Assembly (NCBI GenBank): GCA_963799245.1
Contig: CAWCWN010000003.1
Location: forward strand, 1,488,001 to 1,552,000
Origin: CAWCWN01 sp963799245
GTDB taxonomy: Bacteria; Chloroflexota; Ktedonobacteria; Ktedonobacterales; Ktedonobacteraceae
Length of the DNA stretch: 64,000 nt
Direction: 5' to 3'
Shown: positions 25,188 through 33,070 of the stretch, piece after piece
Position numbering within the stretch: the stretch's first letter is position 1
Layout: every line of letters begins with the position of its first letter
The notes under the pieces: model-generated
Told to the model about the DNA's origin: nothing
The model's database searches: none
Seen by the model: only the letters and a program-made list of their open reading frames with translations
Translations under genes and position numbers: made by a program

Positions 25188-27168
25188 GTTGTAGGGCGGA
25201 CTGGCTAAAATGCACCATTGTTGGACGACCATGGCAGCAGCTGTAAGGAGCATTTGTCATTGCCAGTTGTTCGAGCATTTCGCGCATTTCGCTCACGGTC
25301 AAGAAATAATTCGCCTTGATGGCAGCTTTACAGGCCACATTCGCCAGGGCATGTTCTTCCCAGGTCTCGCTGTGCCCCTGCTGCTCCGCCAGCGTTAAAT
25401 CAATCAGCAGTTCGTACAACGAACGCGCATTCATCTGCTTGACGAACACCTGTGGTACGGCCCTGACCTGAAGTACCGTGCCGGATGCATTCTGAGCGTC
25501 AGCGCCTATCTCCAGCTCAAAGCCGATCTGCTCCAATTGCTGCAGGTGATCTTCCAGGGCCTCGAGTTCCTGCGGCGCCAGCTGCAGCTGCAGCGGCGTC
25601 AAAAGCATCTGTGAGAGCGGCGTGCGCGCCTTTTGCGCAGCGAGCATGCGCTCCAGGAGGATGCGTTCATGCGCCGCGTGCTGGTCGATCAGGTACATGC
25701 CCTCCTTGCCCTCTGTCACAATATAACTCTGGGCCAGCTGGCCGATAACCCGTAACGCGGGCAGCTTGCGGGGCAGGGCCCCAAAAGCCTGTTGCTGGAT
25801 CACCGCGAGCGGCATGTTCGTCTGCGGCGGCCTCTCTGGCTCTACTGAAATGGTCTCTGGCCCGGGAGCGCCAACATGCTCGCCCTGCTCGGCTCGGGGT
25901 GCTATATACGCGTCGTGCTCGCTGGCCACACTACTCTTGACGTGGCTCTGCCATAGTCTTGCCAGCAGTGGTGGTTTTGTGCCAGTCTCCTCTTCCGTCA
26001 CGGTGAGCCAGGGATTATCTGATGGGTAGCTGGAGGTGTCGTCGTGCGCCCACTCGTCAGCAGTCGCAGGAGCAATGGCCTCGTCGCTTACGTGAGCACC
26101 GCTCTCCCCCTGGCGCTCGCTGCTCGTATGCGTCTTGCCAGAGTGATGCCACGTTGGCATCTCGGCCTCGTGCAGCAGCCCCTGGCGTACTGCTCTTAAC
26201 ACAGCGGCATAAACGCGCCGCTCTTTTAAGAAGCGAATCTCGGTCTTGGCGGGATGCACATTGACATCGAGCAGGGTCGGGTCAAGGGTGATGTTGACGG
26301 CAGCGATGGGGTGGCGCCCACTCAATAGAAGCGAGTGATAGGCCTCCTCTACGGCGGCTGTCAGCATCCGGCTAAGCACCCAGCGCCGGTTGACGAAGAA
26401 TGAGATATGCTGGCGCGTGCTTTTGTAGCAGGCCGGCAAGCTGGTATACCCGCTTACCACCGGCCGTTCGGGATCCTTGTCGCGCTCATCGAGACTGCTG
26501 ATCGGGATCAACTGCTCGGCGATCTGTAATCCATATATCTCAATGAGGACGCTGGAGAGCTGCCCGTCGCCGCGAGTAGCAAAAATTTGCCGCCCCTCAT
26601 TAAAGACGCTGAAGCGGATTTCAGGATAAGCCAGCGCGTACTGTTCTAACAGATGATGACAGTGACTGACCTCGGTGTGGCGGCTCTTCAGAAACTTCAG
26701 GCGAGCGGGCACAGCGCTGAAGAGATTACGTACGCTAAGGGTCGTCCCCTGAGGAGACGCCGCGGCGTTTACATCTGAAATACGTCCGCTTGCTGCGCTG
26801 ACAAGCGCTCCCTGCGCCTCCCCTCGTGAGCGACTAAGTAGGGTTACCTCGGCAACGGCGGCGATGCTTGCCAGCGCTTCACCACGAAAGCCCAGCGAAC
26901 GGATGCGCTCAAGATCATCTATTGATGTGACCTTGCTGGTTGCATGGCGCATCAGGGCCAGCTGCAGCTCATTGGTGGGGATGCCGGATCCATTGTCGCT
27001 GACGCGAATAAGCTGCAGGCCTCCCTGCATAAGGTCCACGCGTATCTGGGTAGCGCCCGCATCAATGCTGTTCTCGATCAGTTCCTTCACAACCGAGGCG
27101 GGGCGCTCTACAACTTCACCTGCGGCGATTTTTGCCGCGACATCTGCTGTAAGCTGGCGTATTGGCAT
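25168..27168 (-). CDS. mutL: DNA mismatch repair protein MutL
   Basis: The 666-residue protein has the GHKL ATPase domain with LIAAGEVVERPASVVKEL-type motif, DNGSGI and GFRGEALASIAAV, a linker of about 130 variable residues, and a C-terminal dimerisation domain. The endonuclease motif DQHAAHERILLE is present, so this MutL should nick DNA itself, as expected in bacteria without MutH. ATG 27168 (MPIRQLTADVAAKI) fits the family and has GGAG upstream; a longer form adds ten residues. It is the first gene of the mutL-priA-rarA group. Confidence 0.96.
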   Translation of the reverse strand: MPIRQLTADVAAKIAAGEVVERPASVVKELIENSIDAGATQIRVDLMQGGLQLIRVSDNGSGIPTNELQLALMRHATSKVTSIDDLERIRSLGFRGEALASIAAVAEVTLLSRSRGEAQGALVSAASGRISDVNAAASPQGTTLSVRNLFSAVPARLKFLKSRHTEVSHCHHLLEQYALAYPEIRFSVFNEGRQIFATRGDGQLSSVLIEIYGLQIAEQLIPISSLDERDKDPERPVVSGYTSLPACYKSTRQHISFFVNRRWVLSRMLTAAVEEAYHSLLLSGRHPIAAVNITLDPTLLDVNVHPAKTEIRFLKERRVYAAVLRAVRQGLLHEAEMPTWHHSGKTHTSSERQGESGAHVSDEAIAPATADEWAHDDTSSYPSDNPWLTVTEEETGTKPPLLARLWQSHVKSSVASEHDAYIAPRAEQGEHVGAPGPETISVEPERPPQTNMPLAVIQQQAFGALPRKLPALRVIGQLAQSYIVTEGKEGMYLIDQHAAHERILLERMLAAQKARTPLSQMLLTPLQLQLAPQELEALEDHLQQLEQIGFELEIGADAQNASGTVLQVRAVPQVFVKQMNARSLYELLIDLTLAEQQGHSETWEEHALANVACKAAIKANYFLTVSEMREMLEQLAMTNAPYSCCHGRPTMVHFSQSALQHEFERR

Positions 27169-27258
27169 AGGTCGTTGCTCCACAAAGAATGGCTTCAAGT
27201 AAGAACGAGTGTTCGGAGTAGATTATACCATAGATGAGGAATATACTGAAGCCTGGCT

Positions 27259-27268
27259 ACATCTCCTC
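27259..27268. repeat. Target site duplication, left copy
   Basis: ACATCTCCTC directly borders the left end of the ISAs1-type element and recurs at 28619-28628. Confidence 0.9.
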
Positions 27269-28618
27269 CAGGGCTTTTGGGTTTACCCGTACTACCGCAC
27301 AAGCTTGCCACACAGTAACTGCAAAGCGTCCGAAGGATGGGCGCAAAAATGCCTCATCTGAGAAGCCACATTGGGAACGTGAAGCCAATCCATCAAGGCA
27401 AGGACCCCTCCATTGAGGGCGGCGAGCGCTTCAGGAGCGCCAGCAAGACGGACTTGGCAGGCATCTTCCCCTAAGGCGACATCGCGCCGATCATGCAGCC
27501 GATTTTCGATGCGCCAATGGGCTTGTTGGAACACCAGCAGGCGCGAGGCATTCGCCTTCTTCCTGGGCAGATTGGTCAGGCCATAGACGATCTCTTCCCG
27601 CGCTTTGGCACCGTCTCTCACGTCTCGCCGTAAGCGGAAGACTTGGGCCACTCCCGCCCACTCGGTCGCCAACCAGTCATTCATCTGCGTACTGGCCCAC
27701 AATTGGCGGAGTTCCAGACGCCCGTGCCCTTTCTGCACCCTTTTGGCGTACTGCCATTCCTCTTGCTCAGCATCAGGGTCGTCAAAGAAATCGACCAGCT
27801 CCTCATACACCTGCGGCTGATTCTTTTTCACGATCGTCAGGTAATAGCCGCCATAGGCATGCACACAGGCACACCACTGCTTTTGCGTATGCATCGCATC
27901 GGTACTGATGAGACGTCCTTTGACGAGCGCCGGATGGACCAGTGCAGCCGCTGCACTGATCTCATTCTCTTTGCTGCGCACCGCGCGGTGCGTCAAGACG
28001 ATCCCGCTCTGGCATTCATAGAGGGACAACAGATGCACCGACGGCTGTCCCTCGCTCTGGTGTCCCAGCGTGCCACGCACGGTTTTGCCATCCATCGCCA
28101 CCTGGCTGAGCGCCTCTTCCTGCTGAGGCGCTTGCAAGCGGCTGGGCTCGATCCCCCCTGGTTCCACGGCTCGCGCTTTGAGCAGCACACTGGCGATCAC
28201 CGTGACGATCTGCTGGGCATCACAACGGGCCAAGGCCTGAGTGGAGGTGGAATTGGTCGGAAAGCGCTTCGGCCAGTGCAATTGAGCGCGCAGCCACCCG
28301 GCTCGTTCTTTGACCCAATCCACGATGCCATTCACGCTCGTTTCTCCAGCCAATTTCCCCAGCAGCAGCAACGTCAACAACAAGGGCAACGGATAGCGTT
28401 TGCCCTTCTGCTTGCGCCCATCGGTGACGTGTTCAAAGGCACGATACAAGGAGGCGGGATCGATGCTCAACCCTTCGACTGCCGCTGGTTCTCCACTTGC
28501 AAATATGCTAAGGTACATGTACGCCATTTCTCGCTTTCGTCGGAGTGTTTTTGGATTTTCCTATTCTAGCAAGAAATGGCTCCCTTTTGGCGCTTTTCGG
28601 GTAAATCAAAAAGCCCTG
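27269..28618 (-). mobile_element. Complete ISAs1-family insertion sequence
   Basis: The 1350-bp element has imperfect terminal inverted repeats: the left end starts CAGGGCTTTTGGGTTTACCC and the right end, read inward, CAGGGCTTTTTGATTTACCC. A perfect 10-bp direct repeat flanks it. It carries one transposase gene on the minus strand. It lies in the gap between mutL and a GluTR-like gene and breaks no visible gene. Intact ends and duplication mean insertion was recent. Confidence 0.95.
27292..28527 (-). CDS. ISAs1-family DDE transposase
   Basis: The 411-residue protein is full length for the family. The DDE acidic residues are in VAMDGKTVRGT, STDAMHTQ and the HWRIENRLHDRRDVALGED segment. The N-terminal DUF4338-like zinc-free domain contains the FEHVTDGRKQKGKRYPLP stretch usual for these enzymes. 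No frameshift is needed. ATG 28527 lies just inside the right inverted repeat. The enzyme is probably active. Confidence 0.95.
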   Translation of the reverse strand: MAYMYLSIFASGEPAAVEGLSIDPASLYRAFEHVTDGRKQKGKRYPLPLLLTLLLLGKLAGETSVNGIVDWVKERAGWLRAQLHWPKRFPTNSTSTQALARCDAQQIVTVIASVLLKARAVEPGGIEPSRLQAPQQEEALSQVAMDGKTVRGTLGHQSEGQPSVHLLSLYECQSGIVLTHRAVRSKENEISAAAALVHPALVKGRLISTDAMHTQKQWCACVHAYGGYYLTIVKKNQPQVYEELVDFFDDPDAEQEEWQYAKRVQKGHGRLELRQLWASTQMNDWLATEWAGVAQVFRLRRDVRDGAKAREEIVYGLTNLPRKKANASRLLVFQQAHWRIENRLHDRRDVALGEDACQVRLAGAPEALAALNGGVLALMDWLHVPNVASQMRHFCAHPSDALQLLCGKLVR

Positions 28619-28628
28619 ACATCTCCTC
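28619..28628. repeat. Target site duplication, right copy
   Basis: ACATCTCCTC, identical to 27259-27268. Confidence 0.9.
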
Positions 28629-28772
28629 GCGGGCACCTTCCCTAGATAAAAGAGCCACTTACGCCTGCAAAAAATAAGGTAAATACCTGATGATGCGCTG
28701 ACCACATGTGAGATATGATAAAAGGTAAGTTGTTGAGATGCGTAGCGCAAAGCAGCAGAGGAAGAAGCAATT

Positions 28773-29198
28773 ATGCTGAATACTGCACAATGGTGTATAC
28801 AGGAAGTCGAAGAGATTCTATCTATCGCGGATGCGTGCCTGGGAGGCCTGCGCGGGCGCTCGACGCTGCTCATTGGGCCTGAGGAGCAGCGGCAACTCTG
28901 TATGCCATTGTTGCAGAAGGCGGAGATGAAAAACATCTTCCAGGAAGATAATGAGCTGCATGTCCCTGCGATTATTCCCCACGTCCAGTTGCTGCTCAGT
29001 GTGCCAGATCGCAAGCAGGGGCGTCCCTTGCTGATGTCAGCGGCGATCGCGCGGGGATGTGTTGGGCGTAGGACGCCCCTGTTAATCTTTGATCTCTCCC
29101 TGACTACTCCTTCGGTCGAAGAACTGGCCGGCCTCCTCCCCGCCGTCTGCCTCTATACCCCCGAGGATCTGCGCCATATTTTATCCAGATCGAGATGA
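28773..29198 (+). CDS. Stand-alone GluTR-like Rossmann domain protein
   Basis: The 141-residue protein resembles the NADPH-binding domain of glutamyl-tRNA reductase (HemA): a linker helix ending in CLGGLRGRSTLLIG, a nucleotide-fold core, and a closing TPLLIFDLSLTTPSVEELAGL...VCLYTPEDL that parallels the HemA segment with liDla-P-dv and lY-iDdl. The catalytic Cys domain and the dimerisation domain are absent and the dinucleotide Gly motif is degenerate (IGPEEQ), so it is not a working reductase. It lies directly before ispH on the same strand. The assignment rests on motif order and is moderate. Confidence 0.5.
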   Translation: MLNTAQWCIQEVEEILSIADACLGGLRGRSTLLIGPEEQRQLCMPLLQKAEMKNIFQEDNELHVPAIIPHVQLLLSVPDRKQGRPLLMSAAIARGCVGRRTPLLIFDLSLTTPSVEELAGLLPAVCLYTPEDLRHILSRSR

Positions 29199-29279
29199 AT
29201 TGGCCTCTCTAGTATGGTACACTACAAACGATACATTTAGAGATCATGTTTTCACTACACATACAATTTGAGGCATGCA

Positions 29280-30194
29280 ATGGAAGTCATTAAAATCTCC
29301 CCGCGCGGTTATTGCTATGGGGTTGTTGATGCATTACAGGTGGTGCGGCAAACGGCCAGAGATCCTGAAGTGCCGCGTCCCATTTATATCATTGGCCAGA
29401 TTGTGCATAATAGCCATGCTATCGCAGAACTCACGCAGCTTGGTGTGATAACCCTGGATGGGCCCGATCGAGCCAGCATCCTTGAGCAAGTCAGCGAGGG
29501 TACCGTTATCTTTACTGCGCATGGTGTTTCCCCCCTTGTGAAACGCAGGGCACGTGCACGAGGTTTGCATTGCATTGATGCCACATGTCCGGATGTAAGC
29601 GTGACTCATGAGCTTGTAAGCGACCTGGTTGCCAGGGGCTATCATGTGCTGTACATCGGCAAGAAGGGTCACCCGGAGCCGGAAGGGGTTGTAGGCGAGG
29701 CTCCCGGGCATGTTACACTGCTTGAGAATGAGGCTGATGTTGATGCGCTTGAGCTGACGCCCGCGCAGCAGGCGAAGCTGGCGGTCACAACCCAGACGAC
29801 GCTTTCGCAGTGGGATACGCGGCGCGTCATAGAGTACCTCAAGGCGCGCTACCCTCACATCGAGGCGCATATCGATATCTGCGCTGCGACCCAGACTCGC
29901 CAGGAAGCGCTAGTGGCGCAGGCCAGGGGCGCTGATCTCACTGTGGTTGTGGGTGATCCGCGCAGCAATAACACCAACCGTCTTGTCCAGGTAAGCGAAG
30001 AACTGGCCGGGGTCCCGGCCATACGTATCGCAGACCTTTCACAATTGAAGTCAGAGTGGCTGCGAGGCAAACGGCGCGTGGCTGTCACCGCAGGGGCCTC
30101 TACTCCCAGCCAGCTCACGCGCGAGGTCATCCGCTATCTCGAGCAGTATCAGCCCCCGGCAGAGGACTCCCTCAGTCCTGACAGGCTGCGATAA
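29280..30194 (+). CDS. ispH: 4-hydroxy-3-methylbut-2-enyl diphosphate reductase
   Basis: IspH is the last enzyme of the MEP isoprenoid pathway, a [4Fe-4S] reductase that makes IPP and DMAPP. The 304-residue protein has the three cluster cysteines: C12 in PRGYCYGV, the one in IDATCPDV, and that in DICAATQTRQ. It also has GQIVHNSHAI, FTAHGVSP and KKGHPEPEGVVGE. ATG 29280 begins at the family start; an in-frame TTG lies four codons upstream. Its 3' end overlaps the convergent gene at 30172 by 23 bp. Confidence 0.96.
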   Translation: MEVIKISPRGYCYGVVDALQVVRQTARDPEVPRPIYIIGQIVHNSHAIAELTQLGVITLDGPDRASILEQVSEGTVIFTAHGVSPLVKRRARARGLHCIDATCPDVSVTHELVSDLVARGYHVLYIGKKGHPEPEGVVGEAPGHVTLLENEADVDALELTPAQQAKLAVTTQTTLSQWDTRRVIEYLKARYPHIEAHIDICAATQTRQEALVAQARGADLTVVVGDPRSNNTNRLVQVSEELAGVPAIRIADLSQLKSEWLRGKRRVAVTAGASTPSQLTREVIRYLEQYQPPAEDSLSPDRLR

Positions 30195-30507
30195 TCTGCA
30201 TCGCCTGGCTGCGCGCGTCAAGTGAAATCAACGTTATTACCTGTTGAAAGATCGCGTGGCATAAAAGGCTGCGCTTGAACTCCCGCTCCTGCTGTAGTTC
30301 CGCAGCCACACCTTCATCTGCCTGCGCAGAGGCCTCACCATGCTCAAGCTTGCGCAGTCTGAGCACAAAAAATGCCAGGCGCAAAAGTTCAAAGCGGCGA
30401 ATCTGTTCCGCTGTTTCCAGCAGGCCATTGGTGGGGAACAGCGAGAGATACATTGTGTGCGGATCAGAAGGATGTAAGCGCGTCTCTTTTTTTATGCTGA
30501 TAGACAT
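30172..30507 (-). CDS. Hypothetical helical protein
   Basis: The 111-residue protein is rich in Leu, Ala, Glu and Arg and is predicted to be mostly helical, with no membrane segment. AAGGAG nine bases before the ATG strongly supports translation. It is convergent with ispH and overlaps its last 23 bp. No family is recognised. Confidence 0.55.
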   Translation of the reverse strand: MSISIKKETRLHPSDPHTMYLSLFPTNGLLETAEQIRRFELLRLAFFVLRLRKLEHGEASAQADEGVAAELQQEREFKRSLLCHAIFQQVITLISLDARSQAMQIIAACQD

Positions 30508-30611
30508 AATATATTCTCCTTCATCGATTTATGCGTCATAAATCGACCAGTTTGTGTGTATTGTGAAGCATCCTACCGCTCAAGGAGTTTGACAACATAG
30601 CGAATCAACCC

Positions 30612-30655
30612 CTTGCTGCCGGCGGGCCCGGAGAGCCGGGCCCGCCGGCAGCAAG
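30612..30655. terminator. 20-bp perfect hairpin
   Basis: Arms 30612-30631 and 30636-30655 pair perfectly around AGAG. No U-tract follows on either strand. It stands in the 332-bp gap between the hypothetical gene and folD, about 105 bp upstream of the hypothetical gene's start. Confidence 0.45.
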
Positions 30656-30666
30656 TAAGGATGCGG

Positions 30667-30694
30667 TTGAGTGACAAGCGAACTATGTTATAAT
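30667..30694 (+). promoter_or_regulatory. Orphan promoter in the gap before folD
   Basis: TTGAGT (30667-30672) and TATAAT (30689-30694) are 16 bp apart. The -10 lies in a palindrome, GTTATAATTTATAAC. No plus-strand gene follows; only about 140 bp of gap and then folD on the other strand, so a small or antisense RNA is possible. The rest of 30508-30839 holds no gene that can be supported. Confidence 0.4.
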
Positions 30695-30819
30695 TTATAA
30701 CGCAGTACCCCGCTAAGAGAAAGAATTTGACCCAAATTGGCTAATGTTTGGCGAGTGAATGCATAAAGTGGCATGCCTTTGCTCGGAGTAGAGGGAGCCC
30801 GTTTGCTTGCGTGCAGAAA

Positions 30820-30831
30820 CGACTATGGGTA
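30820..30831 (-). repeat. TACCCATAGTCG motif, copy 4
   Basis: On the minus strand it begins nine bases after the stop codon of folD, in the orientation of the gene. Confidence 0.5.
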
Positions 30832-30839
30832 TGGAAGGG

Positions 30840-31679
30840 CTACTGAGGGCCCAGGAGGGCGTGGCGTATTAGCATCAGGTGCGTCAGTGGCCCCAGTCCT
30901 CCTGGTACGGGAGTAAGAAATGAGGCCACCTCTCTGACACTGGCAGAGTCAACGTCTCCTACTACTTTACCGTCCACGGTATTGATGCCAGCATCCAGGA
31001 CTACTGCCCCCGGCTTGACCATGGCCGCGCTAATACTGCCGGGACGGCCGATGCTGACGACCAGAATATCAGCGCTGCTGGTAATGCTGGCCAGGTCCTG
31101 CGTATGCGAGTGACAGATCGTGACGGTTGCATCCTGCTGTATCAGCACAAGTGCGATCGGTTTACCGCCGATGTTACTGCGTCCAACGATCACCGCGTGG
31201 CGACCCGCTATCGGCAGCTGGGCATCCTTTAAAAGGGCCAGGACGGCGTCGGCGGTAGAAGGAATAAAACTGGGAAAGCCGAGCAGTAAATTGCCCGCAT
31301 TGCATGAGCTGAGCCCGTCCACATCTTTCTCTGGTCGCAGCACATCGGTCACAATCCGCTGGCGAATGTGCGCAGGCAAGGGCAGTAGCAGGACGACTCC
31401 ATCCGTATGGGAATCATTGTTGGCTGCGGCCACTTCCGCCCGCAGCTCTTCTTCGCTAATTTCAAAGGGAAATGCAAGTGTGGCACAGCCCAGACCAATT
31501 GTCCGGCAGGCGCGCACCAGCTGCCTGCTATACACTTCAGCGGCAGCGTCATGACCCGCCACCAGCTGTGTTAAGCGCGCCGGGCGCTGATGTTGCTTGC
31601 GAAACTCCGCCGCTTCCTGGCGCAATTCTGTGGTCATGCGTGTAACCAGCGGCTTACTATCATAGATGATGGCTGGCAT
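30840..31679 (-). CDS. folD: FolD-like methylene-THF dehydrogenase/cyclohydrolase lacking catalytic Lys and Gln
   Basis: FolD interconverts 5,10-methylene-THF and 10-formyl-THF. The 279-residue protein matches the family along its length: KDVDGL with D121, VIVGRSNIGGKPIALVL for the cofactor, and PVPGGLGPLTHLML. In E. coli numbering, which aligns without gaps up to here, Y50 is kept, but the catalytic K54 is Leu (VYSRQLVRAC) and Q98 is Leu (LLLPLPAH). Both are needed for the cyclohydrolase step, so this may be a dehydrogenase only, or a paralogue with another role. The next gene upstream on the same strand is a small IsdG-like gene, 42 bp away. Confidence 0.85.
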   Translation of the reverse strand: MPAIIYDSKPLVTRMTTELRQEAAEFRKQHQRPARLTQLVAGHDAAAEVYSRQLVRACRTIGLGCATLAFPFEISEEELRAEVAAANNDSHTDGVVLLLPLPAHIRQRIVTDVLRPEKDVDGLSSCNAGNLLLGFPSFIPSTADAVLALLKDAQLPIAGRHAVIVGRSNIGGKPIALVLIQQDATVTICHSHTQDLASITSSADILVVSIGRPGSISAAMVKPGAVVLDAGINTVDGKVVGDVDSASVREVASFLTPVPGGLGPLTHLMLIRHALLGPQ

Positions 31680-31721
31680 AGAATACTGTCCTGCTTGCTA
31701 TGTGCTAGCACGGGCCTGAGC

Positions 31722-32015
31722 TTAGAGAATGGTATGGCCTGTGTAATATGTAGTAACCTGGTCGGAGCCATTGTGCTGCTGGCCGCTTTCACCTCCATGG
31801 TGGCTCCTGAACATGGGGTTGGATGTATACTCCTCAAGGGCAGCTTTTGATTCCCAGCGTGAGACGGCTAAAATTGTGTTATCTTCGGCGGTCCAGATCT
31901 CCAGGCCAAGAAATCCCTTGAACCGTTTCATGGCCGGTGCGGCTTTCGCGAAGCCGTCGATTACCGCCTGTTGCTGGCCGGCGGGGGCCGCGACCTTATT
32001 CACGACGATCAGCAT
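31722..32015 (-). CDS. IsdG/HmoB-like heme-degrading monooxygenase family protein
   Basis: The 97-residue protein has the ABM dimeric barrel fold and resembles heme-degrading IsdG and HmoB: N6 (LIVVNKV), an SRWESKAALEEY helix start and a H72-H73 pair at the heme-ligand position. The catalytic Trp of IsdG is replaced by Tyr63. The C-terminus (GSDQVTTYYTGHTIL) fits the last strand. AGGAG lies nine bases before ATG 32015; a longer in-frame form is less likely. It may free iron from heme; heme binding is not shown by sequence alone. Confidence 0.7.
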   Translation of the reverse strand: MLIVVNKVAAPAGQQQAVIDGFAKAAPAMKRFKGFLGLEIWTAEDNTILAVSRWESKAALEEYTSNPMFRSHHGGESGQQHNGSDQVTTYYTGHTIL

Positions 32016-32286
32016 TGTGCTTTTTCTCCTGTCAACGTGCCTGAACGCTCGTAGCATCCTACCCCTCTTGGAGGTACGTCCTTATTATAATCGATGCCTG
32101 CAACCCGGGTAATAGCCACTCGCTGAGCGGCCTCTTATGAGATACTTGGGGGATAGCAGTAGCAAATCAAGCAGAAATGCGATACAATGCCCCACAGGTA
32201 AACACTATAGTATCCATTGGGATGATACGGCAAATATGTAATACTAGCCATGATGTGCTGCTTTATACCACGAAGAGAGGATTCCA

Positions 32287-32781
32287 ATGGCGACAGACAG
32301 CTCATTTGATATAGTTTCGCAGTTTGACGAGCAAGAATTGGTCAATGCCCTTGATCAGACGCGGCGAGAAGTGCAGACCCGTTTTGACTTAAAAGATACA
32401 AAAACCGAGATTGCGCATAGCAAGGATAGCATCACGATTCTCACCGATAGTTCACTCACTCTCAAAAGTGTACGCGATATCCTTGAGTCCAAGGCGGTTC
32501 GTCGCAGCCTGTCTTTAAAGATTTTTAAAGTGGGCAAAGAAGAGAATGCTTCTGGAGGCAAAGTACGCCAGGTAATCCAGCTGCAGCAGGGCATTTCGCA
32601 AGAACTGGCTAAAGAGATCAGCAAGTATATTCGTGATAACTACCCGAAAGTTCGGCCACAAATTCAGGGTGATGCCGTGCGCGTAAGCGCTAAGAGTCGT
32701 GATGAACTGCAGGCGATCATCGCCCTGCTCAAACAGAAGGATTATCCGGTGGCCCTGCAGTTCATCAACTACCGGGGTTAA
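32287..32781 (+). CDS. YajQ family nucleotide-binding protein
   Basis: The 164-residue protein is full length for YajQ, a two-domain ferredoxin-like protein that binds cyclic di-GMP in some species. Family marks are SSFDIVSQFDEQELVNALDQ, the RFDLKDTKTEI strand and the closing KDYPVALQFINYR. AGAGAGG lies nine bases before the ATG. It is a single gene followed by a long hairpin. Confidence 0.95.
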   Translation: MATDSSFDIVSQFDEQELVNALDQTRREVQTRFDLKDTKTEIAHSKDSITILTDSSLTLKSVRDILESKAVRRSLSLKIFKVGKEENASGGKVRQVIQLQQGISQELAKEISKYIRDNYPKVRPQIQGDAVRVSAKSRDELQAIIALLKQKDYPVALQFINYRG

Positions 32782-32852
32782 TCTGCCTATCCGACCAACT
32801 GACTTCCGCTCCACTGCCGGGTTTCGCTCGAAGTGCGCACCCATGCGCTTCA

Positions 32853-32909
32853 ACCTGCCCTGCTCTTGTGTGCAGCGCCCCTGGCGTGACACACAAGAGC
32901 AGGGCAGGT
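32853..32909. terminator. 20-bp perfect hairpin after the YajQ gene
   Basis: Arms 32853-32872 and 32890-32909 pair perfectly; the 17-base loop can itself form a small CGCC/GGCG hairpin. It lies 72 bases after the YajQ stop. Confidence 0.55.
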
Positions 32910-33070
32910 GTACCATATCGCAGCATGGGCCGAAAGGTACTTTAGTACCAAAAGCAGAGGCTTCGAAAAGTTTTGTAGTAACCTAGTTTTAACTGGACGT
33001 GATTTACTGTCTGGTGATAAATACCATTGCATCTTCACAAGAGTACATCGTTCGAGAAAGTGAACTTTTG

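Noticed and set aside
27643..28569. 308-codon plus-strand frame over the ISAs1 transposase
   Set aside because: It is the antisense shadow of the transposase and runs through the inverted repeat end.
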